Part shown: in pieces, positions 30,460 through 48,109 of the stretch
Layout: every line of letters starts with the position of its first letter
Position numbering within the stretch: the stretch's first letter is position 1
Assembly: GCA_036785325.1 (NCBI GenBank)
Contig: JAXIVH010000006.1
Span: forward strand, 5,987,506 to 6,051,505
Direction: 5' to 3'
DNA: 64,000 nt
DNA from: Urophycis tenuis
Lineage: Eukaryota > Chordata > Actinopteri > Gadiformes > Phycidae
Notes under the pieces: model-generated
The model's database searches: none
The model's input: only the letters and a program-made list of their open reading frames with translations
What the model was told of the DNA's origin: nothing
Program-made: the position numbers and the translations under genes

Positions 30460-32077
30460 TTAGAAACAGACAGACAGAAAGGCTGCTTGTCAGACAGACA
30501 GACTAGCTAACAGACAGTGAGACTAACAGACAGAGCTAGACGGGTAGACAAGTAGGTTGACAGCAGGCAGACCAACGGGTAGACAGGTAGGTAGACAGGC
30601 AGGTAGACCGAAGGCAGACAGACACAGGCAGGTAGACAAGCAGGTAGACAGGCAGACAGGCAAGCAGACACAGGTAGGTAGACAGGCAGGTAGACAGGCA
30701 TGCAGACAGACAAGCACACAGCAGTTAGACAAGTAGACAGGCAGCAGGCAGACAGACACAGGCAGGTAGACAGGTAGACAGGCATGCAGACAGACGGGCA
30801 GACAGCAGGCAGACAGACAGACACAGGTAGGTAGACAGGCAGGTAGACAGTAATGCAGACAGACAGGCAGTCAGCAGGGAGACAAGTAGACAGGCAGCAG
30901 GCAGACAGACACAGGGCGGTAGACAGGCATGCAGACATACAGGCGGACAGCAGGCAGACTGACCAGTGCCTGCATGTCATACATGGTCCCCAGGTGGTCC
31001 CAGATGACTGACGAGGAGACCTGCCGGCCGATGTTCTGGCTGAACTTGTCCCGGATACAGATCATGTGGAAGTGACGGTTCACCCCTGGACACACACACA
31101 CACACACAACACAACACAACCACGACACATCACCATAACACACACACACACCACAGCATGGAGGAAGAGTGTTTTATGAGCTGTTGGGGTCAGCTCTATG
31201 GCTGGAGGTTAGAAGAGCTGGCAGTCCGGGTTAATAGAGTCATCTCTAAGGTTGGGGTTCAGGGTCATGGTTATGGTTAGCAGGGTTGTCTCTAGCGTTG
31301 GGGTTCAGGGTCAGGGTTAGCAGGGTTATCTCTAGGGTTGGGGTTCAGGGTCATGGTTAAGGTTAGTAGGGTTATCTTTAAGGTTGGGGTTCAGGGTCAT
31401 GGTTAGGGTTAGCAGGGTTATCTCTAGGGTTGGGGTTCAGGGTCTGGGTTAGGGTTAGTAGGGTTATCTTTAAGGTTGGGGTAAAGGGTCAGGGGACGAG
31501 TTAGGGTCCGGGTTAGTAGAGTCCTCTCTAAGGTTGGGGTTAAGGGTTAGGGTTAGCAGGGTTATCTTTAAGGTTGGGGTTAAGGGTCAGGGTTAGGGGG
31601 TGCTGTTGTTTATGTTTAGCCTGCTAGGTGGCTAACAGTTAGCTCTCTCACTAACAGGACCGAGGTGAGCAGCAGCACTAATCCCGAGCTGCAGGCTGGA
31701 CTGGTCTTAAACAGACGGACTGGGGGTAACCAGAATCCTCCTGGACCCCCAGCGGACTGACGGGTTCATCCGGAAGCTTCATGGATCCCAAACATACTGA
31801 CGGGTTTACCAGAACTCTCCTGGACACCCAGCGGGCTGACGGGTTCACCAGAACCCTCCTGGACTCAGCCCGGCTAGCGCTAGCATGCTAACCATGGTCA
31901 GCGTCTCCTGGGTCTAAGGGGCTAAAGTGTCTTACCTACGGGTTTGTGGCCCAGCATGGCGTGGAATAGGCAGACCTCTACTTCATGGCTCCACACCACC
32001 GAGTCGTCCCCGGGAGCTAACCCCGTGTCTGGGGGCTTTTCATCGGTCTGTCCCAGCGCTAAGTCCGCCTCCCCCAT
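29646..32077 (-). CDS. mrgbp: MRG/MORF4L-binding protein (NuA4/TIP60 subunit, EAF7 family)
   Basis: Nuclear subunit of the NuA4 histone acetyltransferase complex that binds MRG15-type chromodomain proteins. Exons on the minus strand: 31936-32077 (ATG), 30964-31085, 30315-30396, 30139-30207 and 29646-29944 (TGA); 237 residues against about 204 in human. The conserved EAF7 core is clear: VWSHEVEVCLFHAMLGHKPVG, then NRHFHMICIRDKFSQNIGRQ, then VIWDHLGTMYDMQAL. The C-terminus has a charged KERDKEREKER stretch and ends in TKRRRT, as in mammals. Odd: 27 consecutive Gly codons (29763-29843) lie between the charged stretch and KRKRSR. Acceptors of exons 2 and 3 are formed by (GT)n. The ATG lies about 310 bp beyond the nearest hm13 polyadenylation signal, on the same strand. 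Confidence 0.95.
29763..29843 (-). repeat. mrgbp: Coding GGN trinucleotide repeat, 27 Gly codons in mrgbp
   Basis: On the plus strand the tract reads as TCC, then CAC/CCA-phased, then TCC repeats. On the minus strand every codon is GGA or GGT. It is in frame in the last mrgbp exon. Confidence 0.93.
30515..30960. repeat. CAGACAGG/GTAGACAGG-type tetranucleotide repeats
   Basis: Degenerate (CAGA)n and (GGTAGACA)n sequence fills most of mrgbp intron 2. The Cys/Leu/Pro-rich minus frames across it are artefacts. A (CA)n tract at 30398-30454 precedes it. Confidence 0.88.
31190..31615. repeat. GGTTAGGGTTAGCAGGG-type minisatellite in mrgbp intron 1
   Basis: About ten copies of a 45-50 bp unit (TTGGGGTTCAGGGTCATGG, then TTAGCAGGGTTATC). 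It contains TTAGGG words but not a perfect telomeric array. The rest of intron 1 (31616-31935) has three diverged copies of a CTGACGGGTTCACCAGAA unit. Confidence 0.85.
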
Positions 32078-32391
32078 CTTCCACTGCTGCTAGCGGCGGA
32101 GCTACAAAACACAAAGAGGCTAGTTGGGATAGGGCCCAGGGTCGGGGCGAACAGTGGGCGGACCTCACTTCATAAGTAACCAATCAATGATCAGAACGTA
32201 CAATGGCCATGGTCCAGTATTGGTTGGTAACGAAGATAGGTACCGCCTACTGTACGTTCGGACCCTGGGATCCCTATCTAACCAGACTTCAAACTGTCGA
32301 GTTTCCTGCAGCATCACAAGCGCCCCCAGTGGCCATGAAGGCCTGATGTCAAGGAGCATTTAAAAATATCAACAAGTTTCCTCATTCCGTA

Positions 32392-32397
32392 TTTATT
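32392..32397 (-). terminator. Candidate polyadenylation signal for hm13
   Basis: AATAAA on the minus strand. A second one is at 32546-32551. Either would give a 3' UTR of about 1.4-1.6 kb for the transcript ending at 33985. Confidence 0.5.
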
Positions 32398-32559
32398 GAA
32401 AAGGTTTCAGGCGAGGCTGTACATTTTCCAAAGCTTTTGACAATCACATATTCGTGACGTATAAAGACATGTCTCTCCAAGAGGCCAATCGATCCAGGAA
32501 ACAACAAAGCCAGGTTTGCATACGGCAATAAAACACCAACAAAACTTTATTGGAAATGA

Positions 32560-33984
32560 AATAGTTAGTTTGTACCATACACGACACCCTGCACAAGTAC
32601 AACCATTATGAATTCACGCTATCAATGTTTGCAAAATGATATGCGGCTACTGAACTTCACCAGATGACCACAATGATATTTTTTTTCTATTTTACATCAA
32701 ATACAAAACTCGTCCTAAAGCATTAACATCAAGCATCGTAACAAATTAAAGGCAGAGGATGTGTGACGTGTAGCAGGGACAGACATTAGCTCATGACTTA
32801 GTCTGTAACCAAAACGCTGCATTGACACAGGCCTGCCCTCCTCACCACACCTAGTCTCAATGAGGAGCAACAAAACACTGGACACAGGGCAGCACCTCCT
32901 CTTAGGACACAGCACTTCCTCTTGGGACAAGCCGCAATTACAACCGCTGAGTCAAACCAGGGCCTGGGTCTCATGAACTAGTTTTGACTGACGGAACACA
33001 AGACGGAACCACAATACCCAGTTTGACCAGTGGTGGTGCTGCAGGTTGCTTGCAGTGTTGTGTTGCCCTTTAAAAAAGGTGGTTACGCGGCTAAACAGTT
33101 TCATCAAGTTGTAATCAATCAATATGTTCCTCTTTATCAGACCCACGGTCCGACCGATGACACAACCAGCATCGGTGTAAAGTCAAGATGAAGATCCTCA
33201 CAACTCAGTGGGTGCCAGGCCCTCCCTCAGATCATCATGCACCCATCAGCTTTGAGGACGAACACATGAGGTGAGAGGAAGCCATGAGGCGGGCCACAAC
33301 CGCACCAAGACCAAGAGGTTGATTCAGAGACTCCCTAGAGTCCTACTGCTCTGGTCTAGTTCAGCTCAGCCAGACCAGACAGTCAAACCCAGAGCACAGC
33401 TCGCTGTGGACAGCTGCTCTGGCTGCACAAAACGCAGGAGGATCTGTCCCCTGGAGGCCAGGGGAGGGAGGACAGCAGGAGGAGAGACATGAGAGGGAGA
33501 GCAGGAGGAGAGAGATGAGAGGGAGAGGACAAGAGGGAGAGCAGAAGGCGAGGGACACCAGGGGATCTGCAGGCAGAAGGAGGTCAGGACTGATCCAATC
33601 TGATCAGTCCTGAGACTCGGAGCAAGTCACCCGACCGATGTTGGGCCTGTGTGTGTGTGTGTGTGGTCCGAGGGCTGGTGACACATAGGAAATTAGGAAC
33701 TTCCTGTTCCTATGTGCCTGCAGCCCCCTGATAGGCACAGAGTCTAAACCGCCGCCGTGGTAACTGTGGAACGTGAAAAGTGACAGGCGGCCGTTTGCAT
33801 GATAAGCGGACACTAAAATGCTTTGGCAACACGAGTCCAAACCCTCCCCCCCCCCCCCCCCCCCCCCCCCATACAGGACAACAGAAACAAGGCGAGGATG
33901 GGAGGAGGAGGCAGGCTGTGGAGGACATGTGGTGGCAGCTGATTGGAGGAAGGTGCTGGGTAGGCGGAGCAGGGGGGGGCGATG
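32560..33984 (-). other. Probable hm13 3' UTR
   Basis: This lies between the canonical stop at 33985-33987 and the polyadenylation signals. It includes a (GT)n at 33648-33664 and a 25-base C-run at 33846-33870, which is poly-G in the mRNA. No other gene is seen. Confidence 0.55.
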
Positions 33985-40260
<6,276 letters not shown>

Positions 40261-40658
40261 GTTCTCGGGGGTTCGGCTAGAGATGCAGGAGACAAGAGGT
40301 TCAGATTCAGCTGTCGTAAGGACACGTTTACTAAAAGCTGGACGAGCTGCGTCTTCCTCGGTGGCGCTGAGGAGGAGGAGCTGAAACACCGCGAGACTAC
40401 CGCCACCTGGTGGCCGACGTGGAACTACACGACATTTAGAGTACACAGTAGACCACTGGGATTTTGATGTATTACCGACAAATCTGCACATTATAACTTT
40501 GGACCCACGAGTAAAATCCATGAAGCCTCTGTAGCATGTGGATATGACAGGGCACGGTGGAAGAAGATTCTGAATCTGTGTGTGTTTCCATTTTCAACAG
40601 TCAATAATATATATTACTGTTACTCTTAGAGTTGGGTACGTGCCAGTAAATGAAAAAC

Positions 40659-40664
40659 TTTATT
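40659..40664 (-). terminator. Candidate polyadenylation signal of the dnase1l1-like gene
   Basis: AATAAA on the minus strand, about 900 bp beyond the stop. It leaves about 400 bp to the hm13 start codon, so the two genes are tightly packed in tandem. Region 40670-41560 is AT-rich 3' UTR-like sequence with a SINE fragment (GAGTTTGAATCCC) at about 41470. Confidence 0.45.
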
Positions 40665-41564
40665 CGATATAATAAAAAATATTCAGGCATAGAAAGGATG
40701 GGATTCAAAATATTTACATTTTCTGTGCAGAATGATATACAGATTAATTTGTATTAAAGTATTAAAAGGTATTACAATCTTTAATATCATGGCAGACAAA
40801 CAACTTTTAAAACAATTAGAACATTCTAAGTTATTACAAAACACATTTCACTTTTTATAAAATGCTTTGTTGTCATACATGGTTAAAAACTTTACAGACA
40901 AAAGGTGCAAGAGACAACTGAAGGAGATAAAGGCACCACCATATAGTATTACACACAATTATTTTAATTTGAACACATAGGCTGGTCATTAATATCCCCT
41001 GAAACACAGTGATGTCACAGTTACCTGACCAGCGGATTGGCTGTTGCCATCTCCTACCAGCCAATAGGAATCCTCCACAATCAGCTACACATTTGTCAAA
41101 ATATCGGTACCCCTGAGAAGTATACATGGCTATTTTAAAAGGAAATAAGCCAGTGTTGATTAATACAACCACAGCTGACTCTGATATGAATATTTTATGA
41201 CAATAAGTATACATCTTTGGCAAGATTAAAAGGACCAAGAGAGCATGTTTTCCATTTTCCAAACGTGTGGTCACCTGATCTGATGATCCAGTACCCTGAT
41301 GTACACGTCATGCACTTAAACAGTGGCTAAAGAATGTAGAGAGCGAACATAAAGGACAGCCATGGAAAGGCTTGTCGACAGCCATTACCATATTGATCAA
41401 GACTAAAAAAGAAAAGAAAAGAATGTTAACCAACCAAACATTTCAGCAAGACACTTCGTTTTGGTCGCGAGTTTGAATCCCAGTAGAAAATACGTGTCCA
41501 CGGTCCTGTGTAGGACATCCGTTCTAAACCAAACCCCGCACACACTTCAAACGCAATCCAACAA

Positions 41565-44500
41565 TCACAGAGCAGACTGCCAGGACGAGAGGATGGCAGC
41601 CAGGCTCAGGAGGGGGAGGAGGGGTGTGGCCTGAGGAAGGTGGGCGGAGCTCTTGAGGACCACCTCTATGGGGAGGTGCTCGCTCACCTGCATGGCCTGT
41701 CAGACAGAAGCAAATAAAAATCAGAGGTATTAACCGGGAGGAGGGGCGGGATAAGGGGAAGAGTAGCAGAGAGAAGGAGAACAATGACACGGAAAGTACA
41801 AGAGATGAGGGGACCTGTTATTGCACTCTTTTGTGAATCTGGAACTGAATTGAGAGAAGAGGATAAGAGAGGGAGAGAAAAGAAGGGACAAGTGGATTGA
41901 AAGGAAAGAGGAGAGGAGGAGCAGCAGTGAGAGACCTACCTCCGCCTTTGAGATGTGTAACTTCTTGGCAAAGTTGAAGACCTGAGCAGAGTATGGCTCA
42001 ATGTGCTTCAGGAAGGCCTTGCCTCGCACCACAATCCTAAAACAGTAAGGAGACAACACTAGAGTTCAGAGTTCACCTGAACTCTGCATAACAGCAATCC
42101 TCTTTAAAAAAAACTGCCCTCATGCTCCTATTTGTTGTACATCTTGGCACTTTAATTGCTCTTTGCAACTTGGCACTTAGTCAGAGATGTTGTATACTAG
42201 CAATGGTTAACCTAGCAATTGAAATGCTTGAAACTTGTTCTGGGGACTTTCTTACTGTATTAGCAGCAATGAAATGTTTCACCTTCTTATGACAAATGTA
42301 CTAAATGCACTCTCTCTCCCTTCCCTCCATCACTCCCTCTCTTCCCCCCCCCCCCTCAATGGCTCTTGCTCTTTCTCCTTCCATCTCTCTCCCTCTGTTC
42401 AATTGTCTAACTCCATCTCCCCCTCCCAAATCTCTTTCCCCCTCCCTCTCTCTCAACCTACCTGTCATAGGGGCAGTCTGTAGTGTCGGTGGTTGTGGTG
42501 TCAACGTTGTCACCAATCAGCCAATAGAAATCCTTCTTGAAGAGGCGGATATCTTTCTTTTTGGACCGGGACATGTGACCACAGCCGGCATTGAAGTTAC
42601 CCAGGAACATAATCATCTAGAACAAACAAACACACACACACACACACAAGCTGCATGTGACTGGACACCCGGGGAGGTCATACAGGAAGTGGTCACGCAA
42701 AGCGGTCCCTCACCTCTGTGTTCCACCTGCCGCTGACGTCCTGGAAGACTTCGTAGAGCTTGTCCATCTCCTGCACCGCCCGGCTGGGCTCCGTGTGGAC
42801 CGCCACCAGAACAAAGTCACCCACACCTGAACAGCAAAATGGCCCCCAAACCATAGCAGAGCGTTTAGAGTCCGAGCGACACAGAACGGAGCTCGGGTTC
42901 TAAAGGGAAACTGTTCACGCTCACGTGTTTGGTTGCTCTGAAACCGAACAACAAACGGCGGCCGGACAAACGACTTGCTCTTGGACTGGTACGTGTCAGT
43001 AACATTGACCATCCCACTCCTGTCAGGAGGAGGGGGAGAGACGAGGGGGAGAGAGGACAGGGGAGAGGGGAGGAGGAGAGAGGGGGATTTTCAATCAAGT
43101 ATATTCATGAAATGGAGACGTATTTTTGCATGTTGGTACGTTAGTAGAACAGTTGTGGTTATGGTTAGTGTAATAGTTATGGTTCTAGTTAGTAGAAGAG
43201 TTATGGTACTAGTTGGTTAGTTGGCTGACCTGTAGATGAAGACGTATTGTTGCTTGTTGTTTGGTTGGGATCCCAGGCTTTCGCTGATTAGCATCTGGTA
43301 CTTGTGGTCGCCATAACTAAACCAAAGAAACCAGGAATACATTTACTCCAAGAAAACAGAACAGTCACAGCAGAGGAGGGATGCCTATGAGAGGAAACAC
43401 AAACACATTTGCACATGATGCCCATTCACCATTAGCCACCAGGTAACTTTTGGATTGAAACAGCAGAAGCGGTTGAACTTGGACAGCGGTCAAATCAGGG
43501 ACAGTTCTGCGTTACTAGCAAGGCCTCAGGTCTGAACGCTCATTGGGTTGTGGTGTTCATCACATGCACGTAGATCATCATCATGAACATGAACATAATC
43601 GTTAGATCAACAGGCATGTTATTTAGGTTCGGTATGTTTTAGCCTACCTGTCACTGTCCCTGTAGAAGTCAGAAGACACACAGAGCATGAATGTTAAACC
43701 ATGAGGAGCAGTCGTAGGAACAATAGCAGAGTGGTAGAAGCATGGTGTACACAAGTCCTACGACATAAGTGTTCAGAATCATGTACAGGTGTGGCTACAT
43801 CCGATCCAGGAGGTTTTGCTCATAAGGACATGGCACCAGCTCCCAAGGTGGTGGGTGGTTGGTTCAACGCACTCAAGGACCGGGACGGTAGAGCCACAAC
43901 CCTAACGCCTAAAGCCCAAGTTATGCTTAAGTTATGCTTCCGTGTTGACGCAACGCTAGGGGGGCTTACGGACCCTTTACGTCCTTGCGGACCCCCCTTG
44001 CGTCCACCGCAAGGGCCTGACGTGCACCTCCCAAAAACCCTAGACGTGCGTCGAGGCGACGCAACACCAACGCAGCGGCATTGCCTGAGATTGGTCCGCT
44101 AACTATATCCACTGGAGACCGCTTTTCCGGTTTCCACTCCAATGCGTCGACTGATTGGCAACAACATATATATACAGTATATATATATATATATATATAT
44201 ATAAACTTTTGCCTTCATTTCTGTAAACTTTTTATTTACTCGCTAGTAATCCGTATGTAATGACCAGAATGGTAATTCTGGTCGCCCTCTACCGGTGTGG
44301 CATTGAATTGCATTTCGACACATAAACCCCACGCAGAACCATCACGGTCTAATGACTGCGTCCAAGCAACTGCGAGGCCATTGCGTGATCACTACACGGA
44401 ACCACAACCGACGCTTAAGGGGTTCTACTCCCTGTGCAGATCAGTGGGTACAGCAAGGCACTGACACTGCAGGATTATGGGTTCTATTCCCTGTGTAGCA

Positions 44501-44935
44501 TACCTGTTGAGGTTGTTCACCATGCTGTTCATTAACGAAGACGTAGGATCCTTCACATTCTGCAGCAGACAGATGTCACAACGGGCCACCACCTGCACAC
44601 AGGCAGAGAGACAGATATGTAGAGAGACAGGCAGGTAGAGAGGAAGACGGGTAAGACAGGCAGATACACAGAAAGGTAAAGAGATAGAGACATAGAAAGA
44701 TAGATACGGCCAGACAGATGGACAACATGATAGCTCATGATGTGTGTGTGTGTGTGTGTGTGTGTGCATCTCTCTCTACCCGTTTCAGTGTGAACATGAC
44801 TCGCTTATTGGCTGCCTTGGTGGAATTCAAGTTGTGCAGTTTGAAGGCACATATCTTGAGGCCTGAACTCTGGTCCCACCAGCCCAGCAGCAGGGTGAGG
44901 AGCAGGGCTGACGGAAAGGAACAGCGCCACCTCAT
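41565..44935 (-). CDS. dnase1l1: DNase I family protein, DNASE1L1-like, with degenerate active site
   Basis: Secreted or membrane-attached DNase I fold protein. Exons on the minus strand: 44780-44935 (ATG), 44504-44592, 43648-43659 (12-nt microexon), 43230-43316, 42925-43019, 42714-42826, 42462-42616, 41940-42036 and 41565-41696 (TGA); 311 residues, phases consistent. A signal peptide (1-25) and a hydrophobic C-terminus (about 292-311) match the DNASE1L1 layout. Pieces such as ARCDICLLQ, CPYDRIVV and SEHLPIEV place it in the family. In DNase I numbering, His134, Asn170, Asp212 and His252 are kept (H157, N193, D235, H275), but Asn7, Glu39, Glu78, Asp168 and Asp251 are Lys, Asn, Gln, Asn and Glu. 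Normal endonuclease activity is therefore doubtful. The 5' UTR intron acceptor (CCCCCTCAG) is just before the ATG. Confidence 0.88.
43648..43659 (-). CDS. dnase1l1: 12-nt microexon of the dnase1l1-like gene
   Basis: The minus strand reads TTCTACAG, then GGACAGTGACAG, then GTAGGC. Without it, exons 2 and 4 would join out of phase (2+1 joins directly but drops DSDS-type residues). With it, the peptide reads NLNR-DSD-SYGDHKY, matching the loop length seen between LNR and Y in DNase I relatives. Confidence 0.7.
43921..44417. mobile_element. MITE copy 1 (same family as 60564-61085)
   Basis: About 500 bp sharing with the second copy the left end (TATGCTTCCGTGTTGACGC), a middle segment (CTTTTGCCTTCATTTCTGTA), CTACCGGTGTGGCA, and the right end (CTGCGAGGCCATTGCGTGAT). 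It contains a (TA)n at 44167-44202. It lies in dnase1l1 intron 2 and its ends are eroded. Confidence 0.75.
44417..44500 (+). mobile_element. Single tRNA-like SINE-head unit
   Basis: One and a half copies of the unit that is tandemly repeated at 327-1235 (GATCAGTGGGTACAGCAAGG, then GGGTTCTATTCCC). It ends four bases from the dnase1l1 exon 2 donor. Confidence 0.75.
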
Positions 44936-45044
44936 GGTCAAACTGAGGGGGGAAATAAACACTATCAGAATGATGCATTAAATGATAGAAACATTACACC
45001 ACTTCTACACCTGGGGCAGGCTAGTCTAGGGGTGTGACCCCACC

Positions 45045-45845
45045 CCTACTTACTCCTTAAGAAGAAGAAGTCTCTGTACTGTCTAACCCCTACCTGCTCC
45101 TTAACGACCTGTCTCTGTACTGTCTAACCCCTACCTGCTCCTTAACGACCTGTCTCTGTACTGTCCAACCCCTACCTGCTCCTCAATGACCCGTCTCTGT
45201 ACTGTCCAACCCCTACCTGCTCCTTAATGACCTGTCTCTGTACTGTCCAACCCCTACCTGCTCCTTAATGACCTGTCTCTGTACTGTCTAACCCCTACCT
45301 GCTCCTCAACGACCTGTCTCTGTACTGTCCAACCCCTACCTGCTCCTTAATGACCTGTCTCTGTACTGTCTAACCCCTACCTGCTCCTCAACGACCTGTC
45401 TCTGTACTGTCTAACCCCTACCTGCTCCTCAATGACCCGTCTCTGTACTGTCCAACCCCTACCTGCTCCTTAATGACCCGTCTCTGTACTGTCCTACCCC
45501 TACCTGCTCCTTAATGACCTGTCTCTGTACTATCTAACCCCTACCTGCTCCTTAATGACCCGTCTCTGTACTGTCTAACCCCTACCTGCTCCTTAATGAC
45601 CCGTCTCTGTACTGTCCAACCCCTACCTGCTCCTCAATGACCCGTCTCTGTACTGTCCAACCCCTACCTGCTCCTTCATGACCTGTCTCTGTACTGTCCA
45701 ACCCCTACCTGCTCCTTAATGACCTGTCTCTGTACTGTCCAACCCCTACCTGCTCCTCAATGACCTGTCTCTGTACTGTCCAACCCCTACCTGCTCCTTC
45801 ATGACCTGTCTCTGTGCTGTCCAGCCCCTAACTGCTCCTTAATAA
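45045..45845 (+). repeat. 41-bp SINE-borne minisatellite, about 19 copies
   Basis: Period checked at 41 bp (for example TACTGTCC at 45241 and TACTGTCT at 45282). It is the same family as 3850-4870, 23274-24022 and 28215-28560. It lies upstream of the dnase1l1-like ATG. Confidence 0.95.
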
Positions 45846-46925
45846 TAATAATTCCGGGCGCTGAACATAGCAGCCCACTGCTCCTATGTACCATAGGATG
45901 GGTCAAATGCAGAGAACACATTTCATTCCCATATCTAAAAAATACTGAGAACGATCAATAAAGGCTGAAAGGTCCTCTCTAATGACCTGTCTGCTGTCTA
46001 GCTGGTCTTTTCTTCTGGCCCCATGGAGATTGAAGCTACACATGCTCATACTTTGAAAGACACACCTTTCAAAGTATCAGCGTGAGACACAGACAAAGAC
46101 AAAAACACGTGCACCAACATGTAGACAGACCATTGACCTTTCGCTAAATTGTACAGTTTTATTTTTTAATGTGGCAGACTTGGGCTTACCTATATGCTCT
46201 TTTAGCTAGACTGTTAGGTAGCCAGCCAGTTAGCTAGACAGTCAGTCAGCTAGTGAGCAAGGCTGCCAGTCAATCAGCTAGCCTGCCTGTTAGTCTAGCC
46301 TGTCAGTTAGCTACTCAGTCATTTGGCCAGTTAGCTAGTAGTGTTGGGGCCCTTCCCAGCCCTGAGGCCAGTCGAGTGATACCAGGGCTGGAGCTGAACA
46401 GTCAGAGCTACAGGTAAACAATCAGGGCTATGCATTAAGTTTAATATTATAAGTTGAACAGCTACTAAGGCTTGACCATCTGGCCCTCAGTAGAATGGTT
46501 AAGGTGACAGGTTCACTCTGTTAATTGCTTGAGTGGTGATCATTTCATGACGAATGCAGCAACATTTTTACTTCTGGCTGATACGTACAAGCAAGGATGA
46601 GTATAACATAGAAAGGAGTACGTGCAGAGTTGGCCAAGCAAGGATATTAGAAACAGGTTATTCTTATGATTAAAATATTTTAGATATAAATATTATTATA
46701 TATTAAATATATTTAAAAGCTGTGTTTTCGTGGGACTAAACATTACAACAACAATAGCTTCTCGTAGTCTCATGTCTGGTACAAGCTTTTACTGCTGTCA
46801 AATCCAAATCCAAACATGAATCTATATTCTACAAAATAGTGAACACACACAAACTGTCAAAATATATCCACATTCAAAGCTCCGCTGCAAACCTTCATCT
46901 GTGTGTGTGTGTCTGTCACACACAC

Positions 46926-47010
<85 letters not shown>
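45846..47010. other. Intronic or intergenic stretch upstream of the dnase1l1-like gene
   Basis: Contains TTAGCTAG-type short repeats at 46195-46345, AT-rich sequence, and (CA)n at 46917-47008. There is no exon I can support. Confidence 0.45.
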
Positions 47011-47011
<1 letters not shown>

Positions 47012-47064
47012 GAGAGAGGGTACCTCCTAATTAGTGTTAGCCTGTTAGCTAGGTGTTTTCTTAC

Positions 47065-47300
47065 CTTTTCAGATCAAACCTTGGACCCTGGCCTGTAGTA
47101 CTGCTCGTCTCTGGTTCTTCCGGGTGTTTCAGGGTGTCGGCACGCGGTGTCAAGTTACGCCCCTCCCCCTCAAACGGTCCCAATTCCTACCTTGTGGGAA
47201 AGGTGAGGCCACGCCCCTCCCCCTCAAACGGTCCCAATTCCTACCTTGTGGGAAAGGTGAGGCCACGCCCACTCCGGATGGATCGGAACTCCTTTTGTGT
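47065..47300 (-). promoter_or_regulatory. Probable 5' UTR exon and promoter of the dnase1l1-like gene
   Basis: On the minus strand GATCTGAAAAG is followed by a strong donor GTAAG at 47060-47064, which can splice to the acceptor just before the ATG at 44935. Directly upstream is a tandem duplication of 54 bp (47155-47208 and 47209-47262) carrying GC-box/CACCC-like CCACGCCC and CCCCTCCCCC motifs. Confidence 0.45.
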
Positions 47301-47302
47301 CT

Positions 47303-47338
47303 GTCTGTCCTCCTGTTTGTGTGAACAGGAGGACAGAC
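47303..47338. repeat. Perfect 15-bp inverted repeat, 6-base loop
   Basis: The arms GTCTGTCCTCCTGTT and AACAGGAGGACAGAC flank TGTGTG. It is near the putative dnase1l1-like promoter. Confidence 0.9.
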
Positions 47339-47599
47339 ATGTTCTGTGTCGCAACCTGTCTGGGCTGGGAGGTTCTGTCATTGGTAATATTTCTTAAAAT
47401 GCTGCTCTACCCGAATTACCATAGTGGTACTAAAAGAATGTGATTCAGTGGTGTTTCAACAGATTGTAATGTGTATTTCGCCCACATTTATGTCTGTAAT
47501 GTGTAACCGGAAGGTGCAGTGACGTTAGACTCCATGTAGTAATGTATTGTCTTCACTTAAATAAACATGTTATGTACCAAAGCCAATAACCCCTCATTT

Positions 47600-47830
47600 G
47601 TATCCCGCAGCGCCGCCCTGCCGACGGTCTTCAGCCAGGAATACTCGCGAGATGTGTTGGCCGCGACCCGGAAAGTCCTTCGAGCAGGATCGACCGTCCC
47701 GAGGCCCGTGGACGGAGTTGGAGCGATGTGGACGGCTTCTTCGGTTCTGGTACCGCGTTGAAACCGTTCTGTCTGTCCATCTGTAGCCTACTCGTGTGAG
47801 GGCCACAGCGGCATGAAGAGGACTTCAGTA
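47600..47830. other. GC-rich, CpG-containing segment
   Basis: An acceptor-like CCCGCAG at about 47611 precedes an open stretch to a TGA at about 47761. No known protein is recognised. With 48100-48331 it probably forms a CpG island between the divergent dnase1l1-like and snx21 genes. Confidence 0.35.
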
Positions 47831-48109
47831 AAGTCAACACACTACGTCTCGAATCGATCATACACTACACCTACAATTCCCAGATGGGTTTATATATATA
47901 TGATATGATTTATTATATAAATTATAGACATATATGATATAAATGATTGTGTATGTGTAGTGATTGATAATGATAATGTGATTGATAATTGATAATGTAA
48001 TAAACCTTGAACACTCAACAAAGACACAGAAACAGACAGAATATTTAGACCTCGCATATTCAGCGCCACAAAGAAATAATAACTCGCCCCACAGACGAGT
48101 GATGCTCAT

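Noticed and set aside
30507..30980. 157-codon Cys/Leu-rich minus-strand frame
   Set aside because: It lies over the CAGACAGG tetranucleotide array in an mrgbp intron and includes the exon 2 donor in a different frame.
31190..31615. Interstitial telomeric repeat
   Set aside because: TTAGGG words occur but within a 45-50 bp unit with other sequence, so it is a minisatellite and not a telomeric array.
47567..47861. Coding exon in the GC-rich segment
   Set aside because: Short frames on both strands reflect low stop frequency in GC-rich DNA. None matches a protein I know or joins a neighbour in phase.
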